Positions 1 to 7,962 of a stretch of DNA of 64,000 nucleotides are shown here, one piece after another; position 1 is the stretch's first letter; the number at the start of each line of letters is the position of its first letter. The position numbers and the translations under genes were made by a program. The stretch is from Alphaproteobacteria bacterium (lineage in GTDB: Bacteria > Pseudomonadota > Alphaproteobacteria > TMED109), in assembly GCA_022825705.1 (NCBI GenBank), contig JAJDWH010000032.1, forward strand, positions 110,262 to 174,261, written 5' to 3'. Under the pieces are notes generated by a model. The model made no database searches. It was not told the origin of the DNA and was given only the letters and a program-made list of their open reading frames with translations.

Positions 1-73
1 CGCGCCATATGCCCTAGTTGCCTGCGGCGCATGAGCGGGTGCCCCCAGCAAAGCCGCCGCCGCCGTTGGGTCC

Positions 74-90
74 CGACCGCGCGGCGGTCG
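74..90 (-). terminator. GC-rich hairpin after pgeF
   Basis: A perfect 7-bp inverted repeat (CGACCGC at 74-80, GCGGTCG at 84-90, 3-nt loop) begins 3 nt beyond the pgeF stop codon on the minus strand. There is no clear U-tract after it, so it is only a possible terminator or 3'-end stabiliser of the lgt-midA-pgeF transcript. Confidence 0.3.
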
Positions 91-92
91 CG

Positions 93-860
93 CTAGACGC
101 CGATGCCGATCAGCGAGAGCAATCGGCCGTAGCGTGGTTCCCCGGCCCGGAAGTTCCGGCGGTAACTGAAGAAGCTGTCCGGTTCGCCGGCGGTGTCGCG
201 GTCGAGCACGTCGACGGCGCCAATCCCTGCTCTCTCGAGACAACGGATCACGTATCCGGGCAGGTCGAACAGAAGCTTCGCGCCCGCTCGTCGAAACAGG
301 GACTCAACGCTCAGGTCGTCTCGCAGGAAGGGCTCGGCGAACGGGGGATCCACCTCGTAGCTGGCCTGGGCGATTGCCGGCCCGATCGCGGCGACCATGC
401 GCTCGCGCTTGGCGCCAAGCCGTTCCATCCGATCGACGGTTGCCGGCAGCACGCCGGCCAGCGCGCCCTTCCATCCGGCATGGGCGGCGCCAACCACGCC
501 GGCGACATGATCGGCGAACAGGACCGGAGCGCAATCCGCGGTCAGGATGCCGACCGCGACCCCCGGCTCCGCGGTCACGACCGCATCCGCCCGTTGCGCG
601 GGCGTCGGCTCGGGCCCGGCGACGATGACGCGGGTGCCGTGGACTTGATAAGGGGTTACCAAGGGCGCGATTCCCAGGCCCGCGGCCGCAACCGCCCGGC
701 GGCGATTCTCGGAAACCCGTGCGCGCACGTCATGGGATCCGAACCCGCAGTTGAGGGACCGGAACGGGCCGTCGGATACACCGCCGCCGCGGGTCAGGAA
801 GCCGTGCCGCACCGGGCAGTCCTCGAACACCGGGGACTGGAGCACCTCTACCCGATCCAC
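93..860 (-). CDS. pgeF: Peptidoglycan editing factor PgeF (laccase-domain, YfiH family)
   Basis: 255 aa, the usual length of the YfiH/PgeF family, once called polyphenol oxidase or multicopper laccase domain. The three metal ligands of the family are visible: His74 in YQVHG, Cys110 in TADCAP and His127 in AAHAGWKG. Family members remove wrongly incorporated residues from peptidoglycan precursors, and some show purine nucleoside phosphorylase activity. The start is GTG at 860, overlapping by one base the TAG of the upstream methyltransferase gene, so the two are almost certainly co-translated. It is the last gene of an lgt-midA-pgeF operon common in Alphaproteobacteria. The cytoplasmic role is inferred from the family; identification is firm. 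Confidence 0.93.
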   Translation of the reverse strand: MDRVEVLQSPVFEDCPVRHGFLTRGGGVSDGPFRSLNCGFGSHDVRARVSENRRRAVAAAGLGIAPLVTPYQVHGTRVIVAGPEPTPAQRADAVVTAEPGVAVGILTADCAPVLFADHVAGVVGAAHAGWKGALAGVLPATVDRMERLGAKRERMVAAIGPAIAQASYEVDPPFAEPFLRDDLSVESLFRRAGAKLLFDLPGYVIRCLERAGIGAVDVLDRDTAGEPDSFFSYRRNFRAGEPRYGRLLSLIGIGV

Positions 861-1924
861 TAAGCGAACCCCGCGGGATCCGGGCCATTCGGGCAGGCCA
901 CCGACATGGCGTGGAAGCGGGACCCCATGCCCTCCGAATGAACAAGACGGTGAAGGGCGGTCTCGATGCCGGAGCTTGCTGCGGGCTGCATGGCAGCCAA
1001 CCGCCGCGCGCGCTGCCGGATGCCGATGGTTTCGAGGAACTCGCCCTGCTTCCGAGGACCATGGACGCAGGCACCGCTCGTGCGCGCCGTGGCCGCCAGC
1101 GCCTCGAAATCCACCCGGGAAGACAGGTCCGCCGAGCCGGGGTCGTCCAGCGGGTCCACCTGCCGGTGCGACCGGACCGCCTGCAGGGTTCCGAATGGCT
1201 CCTCCCGATCGCGCGCGTAGTCGACAATCAGGCTGGCGCCGCCATTGCTTGCGGCACGGGCGGCAAGATCAGCGACGACGGCCTGGGCGGCTGGCGAAAT
1301 CTCCACCACCTCGCCTTCGCCTGCCGACTCCGGCAGCCGACACGTGATGGGCGAGGGGCGAGGGGCAAGCGCGAAGACGAAACGGGAGCTTGATTCGTCC
1401 CAGGCGACCGTCCGTTCGCGCCAGTCCGTGCCGGTCTTGACGTACTGATGAATGGGTAGTGCGTCGAAGAACTCATTGGCCACGACCAGTGAGAACGCCT
1501 GCGGAACCGAGGCGAGTTCGGTGGCAAAGCAAGCGTCGGGAACGGCGGCGGCCTGCGCGCCACGCAGTCTGGGTGAGGTCTCCACGAACCAGATGCTGGC
1601 GGCACGGGCGAACGAGGGCGCCACGGTGACGGCGGTTCGCAGGATGTCCTGTACGAGCGTACCCCTGCCGGGGCCGAGCTCGACGAGGAGAAGCGGTTCG
1701 GGGCTTCCGGAACGGTGCCAGTAGTCGATCAGCCAGCCCGCGATCATCTCGCCGAACATCTGGTGGATTTCCGGTGCGGTCGTGTAATCACCCGCTTCGC
1801 CGATCGGAGTGCGGTTGGCGTAGTAGCCCAGCTCCGGATGCAGCAGGACCGTGGCCATGAAGTCGGCAATCGGCAGCGCGCCGTCGCGACCGATCCGCCG
1901 GATCAGGACGTCCCGCAGGGTCAC
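860..1924 (-). CDS. Class I SAM-dependent methyltransferase, MidA/NDUFAF7 family
   Basis: 354 aa from a GTG at 1924, whose GTGA overlaps the TGA of lgt by 4 bp. A longer open frame reaches 2074, but that extension lies inside lgt and is low-complexity. The N-terminus (LHPELGYYANRTPIGEAGDYTT) matches the COG1565 family; the SAM-binding loop is LLVELGPGRGTLVQDIL, followed by VVANEFFDALPIHQY. Mitochondrial members (NDUFAF7) dimethylate an arginine of the complex I subunit NDUFS2 during assembly. The bacterial substrate is not established, so no symbol is given. Position between lgt and pgeF with overlaps on both sides is typical of alphaproteobacterial genomes. Confidence 0.9.
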   Translation of the reverse strand: MTLRDVLIRRIGRDGALPIADFMATVLLHPELGYYANRTPIGEAGDYTTAPEIHQMFGEMIAGWLIDYWHRSGSPEPLLLVELGPGRGTLVQDILRTAVTVAPSFARAASIWFVETSPRLRGAQAAAVPDACFATELASVPQAFSLVVANEFFDALPIHQYVKTGTDWRERTVAWDESSSRFVFALAPRPSPITCRLPESAGEGEVVEISPAAQAVVADLAARAASNGGASLIVDYARDREEPFGTLQAVRSHRQVDPLDDPGSADLSSRVDFEALAATARTSGACVHGPRKQGEFLETIGIRQRARRLAAMQPAASSGIETALHRLVHSEGMGSRFHAMSVACPNGPDPAGFA

Positions 1925-2709
1925 GGTCCGGGCCGGCGATAGGCCCGCGCCCACACGACCGCGCCGATGACCAGGACCGGGATCGACAGCACCATGCCCA
2001 TCGTCAGCGGACCCGCCAGGTAACCCAGGTGGGCATCCGGTTCTCGAACGAACTCCACGAGGATGCGAGAGCACGCGTAGCCGGCGAGGAATACGCCGGC
2101 CAGGGCGCCGGGGCGGTGGACCATCGGCGTCCGCGTAGCCAGGAAACGGAGCACGAGGAACAGGACCACCCCTTCCAGCGCGGCTTCGTACAACTGGCTC
2201 GGATGGCGGGGTTCAGCGCCCGCTCCCGGAAACACAACGCCCCACGGGAGCTCGGTGGGCCGGCCCCACAGCTCTCCGTTCACGAAATTGGCGACGCGCC
2301 CGAAGAAAAGGCCGACCGGAATCACGCAGGCGATCGCGTCGCAGAACGAAGCGAACCCGAGGCCACGGATGCGACAGAACAGCCAGGCCGCACCGGCACT
2401 TCCGGCGAGGCCTCCGTGGAAGGACATGCCTCCCTCCCAGACAGCGAAAGCGGCAGCAGGATCCCGGGCGAGGATCTCGTGACCGTAGAACAGCAGATAC
2501 CCGAGGCGGCCGCCCACGATGATCCCGAGTATCGTCCAGAGGACGAAGTCAGCGACATCCTTCGGCGTCGCATTGGCAGGAAACCTGTGAATGGATTGCG
2601 ACAGAAGGCGCCATCCGAGAAGGATGCCGGCGATGTACGCTAGGGCGTACCAGCGGATGGTCAGCGGACCGATGGCAAAGGCCACCGGATCGATGTCGGG
2701 GAACGGCAC
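1921..2709 (-). CDS. lgt: Prolipoprotein diacylglyceryl transferase
   Basis: 262 aa inner-membrane enzyme that transfers diacylglycerol from phosphatidylglycerol to the lipobox cysteine of prolipoproteins, the first step of lipoprotein maturation. The Lgt signature GRVANFVNGELWGRP is present, together with the HGGLAG segment, and about seven hydrophobic helices can be traced. I chose the GTG at 2709 because the sequence then begins with the usual lead-in (PFPDIDPVAFAIGPLTIRWY); an upstream extension to 2820 lacks family character. It is divergent from ubiK and overlaps the following methyltransferase by 4 bp. The LolCD genes at 35-37 kb act later in the same pathway. Confidence 0.95.
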   Translation of the reverse strand: MPFPDIDPVAFAIGPLTIRWYALAYIAGILLGWRLLSQSIHRFPANATPKDVADFVLWTILGIIVGGRLGYLLFYGHEILARDPAAAFAVWEGGMSFHGGLAGSAGAAWLFCRIRGLGFASFCDAIACVIPVGLFFGRVANFVNGELWGRPTELPWGVVFPGAGAEPRHPSQLYEAALEGVVLFLVLRFLATRTPMVHRPGALAGVFLAGYACSRILVEFVREPDAHLGYLAGPLTMGMVLSIPVLVIGAVVWARAYRRPGP

Positions 2710-2795
2710 TTCGGGAGGTCTTGTCGGGGGCGGCGCAGATGGAAGATCAATGCTGATCCGTATACTAGCGGCACACTTCGGGGAGAGACACGTCG

Positions 2796-3095
2796 ATGGC
2801 CACGTCCCGGCGGATCGCATCCGACCTGTTTCGGCTCACTAGGGGGGCTGTGCGGACCTGTCGTCGGATCGGCAGGGAAGCGGCCTGCCGCGGACTGCCC
2901 GCGCGGGACCAGCTGCTCGACCGGCTGGGATTGGTACCTCGCGAGGAGTTCGACGCGGTTCGCGAGCTGGCCGAGAACGCACGCCTGGAAAGCGAACGAT
3001 TGGCCGAGCGAGTCGCGGGGCTGGAAACCGGTGGGCGAAAACGGACGACCAGACGGCGCAGCACGACCGGGAAGGCTGGAGAGTCCTCGTCGTGA
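2796..3095 (+). CDS. ubiK: UbiK/BMFP-family accessory factor
   Basis: 99-aa basic protein with the BMFP (YqiC) pattern: an N-terminal amphipathic segment, the block LVPREEFDAVRELAENAR (about residues 46-63), then a short coiled coil (RLESERLAERVAGLE) and an Arg/Lys/Ser/Thr-rich tail. Family members are trimeric membrane-associated proteins; E. coli UbiK assists aerobic ubiquinone biosynthesis. A GGGAGAG ribosome-binding site sits about 8 nt before the ATG, and a TATACT hexamer at 2761-2766 could serve as a -10 box. Divergent pairing with lgt is a recurrent alphaproteobacterial arrangement. The family call is solid; ubiquinone involvement here is inferred. Confidence 0.8.
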   Translation: MATSRRIASDLFRLTRGAVRTCRRIGREAACRGLPARDQLLDRLGLVPREEFDAVRELAENARLESERLAERVAGLETGGRKRTTRRRSTTGKAGESSS

Positions 3096-3117
3096 TTCCT
3101 GGCGCGCCGGTCAAGCC

Positions 3118-3951
3118 TTGACCTTGCCAGCGGAGGCACTTCGGGTCCTGCTCGTCGGGTCGGGCCGCATGGGCTCGGCCATGCTTCGCGGCTGGCTGGG
3201 ACAGTCGATCACGGACCCCGCCGCCATCACGGTTGTCGAGCCCGACGAAGACCGTCGCAGCCAAGCGGAGTCTGCGCACGGGGTACCCGTGAGCCCTGTT
3301 GTGCCGGCGGCGTGGTCCGGCGACGCCGTGGTGTTTGCCGTCAAACCGCAAATCCTGGATCAGGTCCTGCCTGCCTACCGCGCACAATGTGCCGCCAGTT
3401 GCGCTGTTTCCATCGCCGCCGGAAAGGACCTGCGGACGCTTGCGCGCGGTGTCGGCGACACGGTCCCGATCGTGCGTGCAATGCCCAACTTGCCGGCATC
3501 GGTGGGGCAGGGGGTGAGCGTGGCAGTTCCGAATGACCACGTGGACGCGGGTATCCGGGAACGTGCCAGTCGGCTGCTCGGCGCCGTCGGCGCCGTTCAC
3601 TGGATCGAGGATGAGACGTTGATGGACGCGGTCACGGCGCTCTCGGGGAGCGGGCCGGCCTATCTATTCCTCCTCACCGAAGCGATGGCGAAGGCGGGCG
3701 AGCGGGCCGGACTGCCGTCGGGTCTCGCGCGCAGCCTGGCGCGGGAGACGGTGGCCGGCGCGGCGGCGCTGATGGCCGCGACCGACGATGACCCTGCCCA
3801 GCTCCGGGCCGACGTGACGAGTCCGGGGGGCACTACGGCAGCCGCACTTCGCGTGCTGATGGACGATGAGCAGTGGGCCTCACGGGTGGACCAGGCCGTG
3901 GCTGCCGCCGCTGCCCGCTCACGCGAACTCGCTGCAATCAGGGACGACTGA
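3118..3951 (+). CDS. proC: Pyrroline-5-carboxylate reductase
   Basis: Catalyses the last step of proline synthesis, NAD(P)H-dependent reduction of 1-pyrroline-5-carboxylate. The Rossmann motif [10 protein letters not shown] lies at the N-terminus, AVKPQIL follows the second half of the nucleotide fold, and the C-terminal helical domain shows [11 protein letters not shown] and [13 protein letters not shown], the ProC signature. No ATG lies near the expected start. The first reasonable codons are TTG at 3118 or 3124, giving about 277 aa as in the family; the open frame extends upstream to 3031 but overlaps ubiK and lacks family character. It follows ubiK by about 20 bp. Confidence 0.9.
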   Translation: MTLPAEALRVLLVGSGRMGSAMLRGWLGQSITDPAAITVVEPDEDRRSQAESAHGVPVSPVVPAAWSGDAVVFAVKPQILDQVLPAYRAQCAASCAVSIAAGKDLRTLARGVGDTVPIVRAMPNLPASVGQGVSVAVPNDHVDAGIRERASRLLGAVGAVHWIEDETLMDAVTALSGSGPAYLFLLTEAMAKAGERAGLPSGLARSLARETVAGAAALMAATDDDPAQLRADVTSPGGTTAAALRVLMDDEQWASRVDQAVAAAAARSRELAAIRDD

Positions 3952-4000
3952 GCGAATCGCTCGAGTGGCCCGACAAGCACCGGCCAATGCTGCCGATCCC

Positions 4001-4690
4001 ATGCTGATGACCACCGGCTCCAGTCCCGTGATTGACTTGTATACGGCAGCCACGCCGAACGGCTACAAAGTGTGCATCGCGCTGGAGGAACTGGGGCTTC
4101 CCTATGACCTCCACGCATTGGATCTGGGCGCGAACGAGCAGCGGGAGGATTGGTTCCTCAGGATCAGTCCCAACGGCCGCATTCCGGCCATCGTCGATCG
4201 GGATGCCGGCGATCTGTCGGTCTTCGAGTCCGCTGCGATTCTCATCTATCTGGCCGAGAAGACGGGGCAGCTGATGCCGTCGGACGTGAGGGGGCGCTCC
4301 GAGGTACTGCAGTGGCTGATATTCCAGATGGGCGGCGTCGGGCCGATGCAGGGGCAGGCAACCGTGTTTCACCGCTATTTCGAACCGAGACTCCCTGCGG
4401 CGGTGGAGCGATACCGGAACGAGACCGCCCGCCTGTACCGGGTTCTGGACCGACGGCTTCGGGATCGTGAGTGGTTGTGCAGCGCGTACTCGATCGCCGA
4501 TATCGCGACGTGGCCGTGGGTACGCCGCTACGACTGGTCGGGAATCCCGGATGTCGAGGACCTCGAGCATCTGCAAGCGTGGATGGACCGCATGGCGGCC
4601 CGGCCGGCCTGCGCACGCGGGGTCGCGCGTCCGCCGTCCCCGAGACGGACCGAAGTGGTCGACGTGGCCAGGAAAATGCTGATTCGCTAG
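4001..4690 (+). CDS. Glutathione S-transferase family protein
   Basis: 229 aa from the ATG at 4001 (a second ATG lies at 4007). The N-terminal thioredoxin fold begins [20 protein letters not shown] and contains the cis-Pro segment [11 protein letters not shown] and the glutathione-contact motif [13 protein letters not shown]. The C-terminal helical domain has the conserved [10 protein letters not shown]. This is the YfcG/YghU/Ure2p-like branch, whose characterised E. coli members act as disulfide-bond reductases. It follows proC on the same strand and converges with the MerR gene; the two stop codons overlap. The substrate cannot be told from the sequence. A second member of the same branch is encoded at 26172-27047. 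Confidence 0.88.
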   Translation: MLMTTGSSPVIDLYTAATPNGYKVCIALEELGLPYDLHALDLGANEQREDWFLRISPNGRIPAIVDRDAGDLSVFESAAILIYLAEKTGQLMPSDVRGRSEVLQWLIFQMGGVGPMQGQATVFHRYFEPRLPAAVERYRNETARLYRVLDRRLRDREWLCSAYSIADIATWPWVRRYDWSGIPDVEDLEHLQAWMDRMAARPACARGVARPPSPRRTEVVDVARKMLIR

Positions 4691-5103
4691 GTGGCGGCGA
4701 GATCCGCGCGCGCCGCCAGCAGGTCCTCACGAAGCTTGCGCAACCGTTTCCGGAGTTCCGGCTCCATGGTGACCGCCCCCGGGTACCGTACGACGTCGAT
4801 CCCTTCCTCACGCAATGCCTTTTGCGCACCGTCGATAGTGAGGTGGCGCTCGTGCAGGAGACGCTTGATACCCCTGAGGAGGGCCACGTCCTTGGGGCTG
4901 TAGCGGCGACGCCCGCCCCCAACCCGCCGGGGCTTCAGGGCCGGAAACTTGTCTTCCCAGTAGCGGAGCACATGCTGCGGAACGTCGAGTTCGGTGGCCA
5001 CGTCTCCGATTTCACGAAGCGCTGTGCTTCGGAAATCAAGCCGCCCAGGTTCGGAGACCGGTGAACTCGGCGGTTGTCCCGCCTTTGCCGGATCTGGTTT
5101 CAT
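4687..5103 (-). CDS. MerR-family transcriptional regulator
   Basis: 138 aa. The winged helix-turn-helix occupies about residues 25-95: [20 protein letters not shown], then [20 protein letters not shown], the standard MerR DNA-binding head. The short helical tail carries no obvious metal-binding cysteines, so a drug- or metal-sensing role is not supported. This is the gene usually found next to ihfA in Alphaproteobacteria, and here it follows ihfA by 58 bp on the same strand, probably in one transcript. No target promoter can be assigned from the window. Confidence 0.88.
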   Translation of the reverse strand: MKPDPAKAGQPPSSPVSEPGRLDFRSTALREIGDVATELDVPQHVLRYWEDKFPALKPRRVGGGRRRYSPKDVALLRGIKRLLHERHLTIDGAQKALREEGIDVVRYPGAVTMEPELRKRLRKLREDLLAARADLAAT

Positions 5104-5161
5104 GGTTTCGCCTGCAGGCCGACCTGCGGGCTCGGTGTGAGGGTCCGACTCGCCTGACAGC

Positions 5162-5473
5162 TCACTTGTCCCGCGGCGCGGAATTGACTCGTCGCTTCAA
5201 GTTGTTCGAGGATCGGAAACTGACTACCCGCCGAGGCTTGATGACGGCCTCGACTTGCGTGTTGGGGTTTCGTCCCAGCCGCATCCCCTTCCGGTGCAAG
5301 ATAAACCGACCGAAGTTGCGAATTCTGACCACCTCGCCTTCGGCCAGACGCTCGGCAATCTCTTCGAATACCCGGTCCACGAGGGTGGAGGCGAGTTGTT
5401 GGGAAACCCCGAGCTGTTCGAATATTTCCCGGGCCAGGCCAGCGCGGGTCAATGTTCCCTTGCGCATGCGCAC
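5162..5473 (-). CDS. ihfA: Integration host factor subunit alpha
   Basis: 103-aa HU/IHF-type DNA-bending protein. [20 protein letters not shown] is the N-terminal helical part; [20 protein letters not shown] and [20 protein letters not shown] hold the beta arms, including the R-x-GRNP segment typical of IHF. IHF alpha pairs with IHF beta to bend DNA at specific sites in recombination, replication and transcription. The ATG at 5473 has GGGGG about 5 nt upstream; an internal ATG at 5467 is an alternative. The TAG (5162-5164) is followed by the MerR gene. Upstream are a promoter-like sequence, direct repeats and a hairpin, so ihfA may be transcribed separately from plsX. Confidence 0.93.
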   Translation of the reverse strand: MRMRKGTLTRAGLAREIFEQLGVSQQLASTLVDRVFEEIAERLAEGEVVRIRNFGRFILHRKGMRLGRNPNTQVEAVIKPRRVVSFRSSNNLKRRVNSAPRDK

Positions 5474-5493
5474 CCCCGTCGAACCCGATGTCT

Positions 5494-5529
5494 AATCTAT
5501 CCATCAGTTAATGCTAATGTCAATGCTAA
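5494..5529 (-). promoter_or_regulatory. Candidate ihfA promoter with overlapping direct repeats
   Basis: On the minus strand a perfect TTGACA (5518-5523) is followed after 18 nt by TAGATT (5494-5499), 20 nt before the ihfA start. Two copies of AATGCTAA (plus-strand 5510-5517 and 5522-5529, 12-bp period) overlap the -35 box and could be a binding site for a regulator. The stretch is clearly more AT-rich than its surroundings. Transcription from here is inferred. Confidence 0.45.
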
Positions 5530-5538
5530 ATACCGTGA

Positions 5539-5562
5539 CATTCGGCGCCTGGGCGCCCAATG
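5539..5562 (-). terminator. Hairpin between plsX and ihfA
   Basis: Inverted repeat CATTCGGCGCC (5539-5549) and GGCGCCCAATG (5552-5562), ten of eleven positions complementary. It lies about 90 bp downstream of the plsX stop on the minus strand and just upstream of the candidate ihfA promoter. No U-tract follows directly, so it may be a weak terminator or an RNA-processing structure. Confidence 0.35.
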
Positions 5563-5651
5563 GGAAAAGTTAAACTTATTGAATTCAAGGACAGGTATTG
5601 GACGTGGTCTTGACACTGATGTTACGGAATTGCTCTCTAACAGGAATGCCG

Positions 5652-6680
5652 CTAGGCAGGTGCAGCTTCTCCAATCTCCCTGATAGCCGCGAGAATGTGC
5701 TGATTAACGTCGCCGCGCACCATATCGTACGCCACGTCAATAGAGTGCGCGAACCCCAGTGCATCAGTGCCGCCATGGCTCTTGACAGTCACGCCGTTCA
5801 GGCCCAGCAGAATCGCGCCGTTGTGTTTCCGGGGATCAAGTTTCTCGCGCAGGGTCTGGAACGTGGGGCGCGCCAGTATTCCTGCCATCAGGCCGCCTAG
5901 CGAACTCCTGAGCGCGGTGCGCAGGTAGTGGCTGCAGAGTTTTGCCGTGCCTTCTGCCGTTTTCAGCATCACGTTGCCGGTGAAACCATCGGTCACCACC
6001 ACGTCGGCCTCGCCGGCCGCCACGCCATCACCCTCGATGTATCCCTGATAGTTCTCACTGAGCGGGCCGTTCCGCAAGTGTGCATCAGCCTGACGGATGA
6101 CGGCACGTCCCTTGCCACGTTCCTGCCCGATGTTGAGGAGTCGGACTTCCGGGTCGACGCGGCCGAGTACCACGCGCGCGAACGCGGTCCCCATGACCGC
6201 GAACTGGACCAGGTGGCTGTCCTCGCATTCGGCGTTGGCGCCCATGTCCAGCAGCACGATCTCGCTGCGCCGTGTGGGGATCGTGGCCGCGATGGCCGGG
6301 CGGTGGATTCCGGGAAGGCATTCGAGAAGCTTGACCGCGAACGCCATCAAGGCGCCGGTATTTCCTGCTGAAACCGCGGCATCCGCCGTCCCGTCCTTCA
6401 CCGCGCCGATGGCGAGCGCCATGCTCGAGTCCATCTTGTTGCGGAGCGCGAGGGACGGCCTCTCGCCGGCTTCCACGCTCGCACCTGCCGCGACGACGTC
6501 ACAGCGGCTGCGCAGCGCCTTCTGGCGATCCAGGAGTGGTTTGATGCGGTCCGGATCTCCCATGAGATGGATGCGGGCGTCGGGATGGCGTGCGCACGCC
6601 AGTGCGGCCCCCCGGATCACGAGTTCCGGCGCGCGATCACCTCCCATCGCATCCACTGCGATAGTCGGTTGTCGCTTCAT
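5652..6680 (-). CDS. plsX: Phosphate acyltransferase PlsX
   Basis: 342 aa from the ATG at 6680; the frame is open to 6761 but that part overlaps rpmF. PlsX converts acyl-ACP to acyl-phosphate for phospholipid synthesis at the membrane surface. Family landmarks are AVDAMGGDRAPELVI at the N-terminus, AVSAGNTGALMAFAV in the middle, and VVVTDGFTGNVMLKTAEG, with GAILLGLNGVTVKSHG near the C-terminus. It lies 10 bp downstream of rpmF, the standard rpmF-plsX pair. In most Alphaproteobacteria the next gene is fabH, then ihfA; here there is no fabH between plsX and ihfA. No good ribosome-binding site precedes the start, suggesting translational coupling with rpmF. Confidence 0.95.
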   Translation of the reverse strand: MKRQPTIAVDAMGGDRAPELVIRGAALACARHPDARIHLMGDPDRIKPLLDRQKALRSRCDVVAAGASVEAGERPSLALRNKMDSSMALAIGAVKDGTADAAVSAGNTGALMAFAVKLLECLPGIHRPAIAATIPTRRSEIVLLDMGANAECEDSHLVQFAVMGTAFARVVLGRVDPEVRLLNIGQERGKGRAVIRQADAHLRNGPLSENYQGYIEGDGVAAGEADVVVTDGFTGNVMLKTAEGTAKLCSHYLRTALRSSLGGLMAGILARPTFQTLREKLDPRKHNGAILLGLNGVTVKSHGGTDALGFAHSIDVAYDMVRGDVNQHILAAIREIGEAAPA

Positions 6681-6690
6681 GGAGAAAGGT

Positions 6691-6882
6691 TCAGTCGCGA
6701 GCGGAGGGCGTGTCGTCGACGAAGTTCCGACCACGATAATGCCCGCACGACCCGCAAACATGGTGTGGGCGCCGGTAGGAACCGCAGTGCGGACATGCGA
6801 CGGCGTTCACCAGCTTCAAGCGCTGGTGCGCGCGACGATGCCCTCGCCGCGAACGCGTCACTTTCTTACGCGGAACTGCCAT
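6691..6882 (-). CDS. rpmF: 50S ribosomal protein L32
   Basis: 63 aa. The canonical L32 start [20 protein letters not shown] is followed by a zinc-ribbon pair (CPHC at 30-33 and CGSC at 43-46), so this is the zinc-containing (C+) form. It is a component of the large ribosomal subunit. Its position directly before plsX and after the YceD-family gene is the usual order in Proteobacteria, so yceD-rpmF-plsX probably form one transcript. Length and motifs are normal. Confidence 0.97.
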   Translation of the reverse strand: MAVPRKKVTRSRRGHRRAHQRLKLVNAVACPHCGSYRRPHHVCGSCGHYRGRNFVDDTPSARD

Positions 6883-6981
6883 GAGGTTGCCTGATCAGAG
6901 TCGAACAAGACTTGGGGGCGGACTTGGTAACCCAATTGACGCCGCTACGCAAGCACGGAACTTGCCAGCGGCGCCAGGGAT

Positions 6982-7515
6982 TCATGCACGATCGCTCGGA
7001 TCCTTGAGGCGGGCAAGCTGCGAAGCGAACTCGGATTCCGTGCTGCCTTCCAGCCAATCCGCCTGCCCGGGCGGCGGCGCGTCCGGGTGCCGGGGATACG
7101 GATCCAGGGCCAGGGACAGATGCTGGATGGCCAGCTCCCCCAGTTCCAGCCCCTCCGCGCCGAGCGGCTCAGGGAGGTCGCTCTCCGGGTCAGCCGGTTC
7201 TTCAACCGGGACAGAATGACCGGCGCGTTCGTCGAAGGTCGTCTCGAGCGGGAGCACGATTGCTTCCTCGAAGTCTTCGAGTGTCACGACACAGGTCCGG
7301 ATCAAGCGAGCACGGACCACAGCCTCAAGGCGGACCGCGCTGCCGGATACGGAGGCAACCCTTGCCTCGACCGTAAGGGACTTCAGTCCCGACAAGCCAA
7401 GCCGTTCCACCACTTCGGGACGTTCCGCGCCTGCGCAGCGAAGTCGAAAGCGGCTGTTGACCGTACTGCATAGTTCCGCCGGGACGGGATCGAGCAGCGG
7501 GCGGGCGGTAGGCAT
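6982..7515 (-). CDS. yceD: YceD family protein (DUF177)
   Basis: 177 aa from the ATG at 7515. The acidic C-terminal half, with LGAEGLELGELAIQHLSLAL and DPYPRHPD, is the DUF177/YceD signature (LDLGELVAEQLxLALDPYPR-like). The gene lies immediately upstream of rpmF, as in most Proteobacteria. E. coli YceD has been linked to 23S rRNA accumulation and its plant homologues to rRNA processing; the bacterial mechanism is not settled. The 99-bp gap to rpmF holds no other gene. It is divergent from the ThDP enzyme gene at 7963. Confidence 0.85.
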   Translation of the reverse strand: MPTARPLLDPVPAELCSTVNSRFRLRCAGAERPEVVERLGLSGLKSLTVEARVASVSGSAVRLEAVVRARLIRTCVVTLEDFEEAIVLPLETTFDERAGHSVPVEEPADPESDLPEPLGAEGLELGELAIQHLSLALDPYPRHPDAPPPGQADWLEGSTESEFASQLARLKDPSDRA

Positions 7516-7962
7516 GCAAACGGGGTCCTCCGGACGTCTGGGTGACCACCTCAATTGCGCCCGCGCACTGACCGGCGAGGTTCGATGCAGGCGAGGTGAC
7601 CGAAGGGAAGGACGAGGGAGAGTCTAGTTCACCGGGCGCCGGACGACATGGTGTGACAAGAGGCGGCACGTGGCGGAAGGGTACGCCACGAAGCGCGTTC
7701 GCTTGGATTGCAGTGATGCCTCGTCGAAGCGCTGCTGGCCTAAAATGTCCGTTGGCACGGCAGGTACCGGGCCACAGGCCGGATCGTGGGCGGTCCCTCG
7801 TCGACGGCGAAAACCCCCGCCCGATGCGGCGACTCGTGGACCGGGCATCAGCTACCATGTCGCCTCTAATTCGGGCGCGCATGTCCCCATGGCTCGCCGT
7901 TGCGACACCGGCAGCCTCGCCGGTGCTTTCGTGTTTCAGGACCGTACGAGGAGAAATGATCC
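7516..7962. other. Divergent intergenic region between yceD and the ThDP enzyme gene
   Basis: 447 bp without a credible gene; the short open frames here have no recognisable family features. It must contain the promoters for both directions. The only clear structure is the hairpin at 7906-7925, close to the plus-strand gene. A TAAAAT at 7741-7746 resembles a -10 box but has no matching -35. Confidence 0.5.
7906..7925 (+). promoter_or_regulatory. Leader hairpin before the ThDP enzyme gene
   Basis: A perfect 7-bp inverted repeat (CACCGGC 7906-7912, GCCGGTG 7919-7925, 6-nt loop) is followed by CTTTCGTGTTTC and lies 37 bp before the ATG at 7963. Its shape resembles a weak intrinsic terminator, so it could attenuate or stabilise the mRNA leader. 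No riboswitch class was recognised. Confidence 0.35.

Noticed and set aside
18..863. 281-aa plus-strand open frame opposite pgeF
   Set aside because: Shadow of the pgeF reading frame in high-GC DNA; pgeF has full family motifs.
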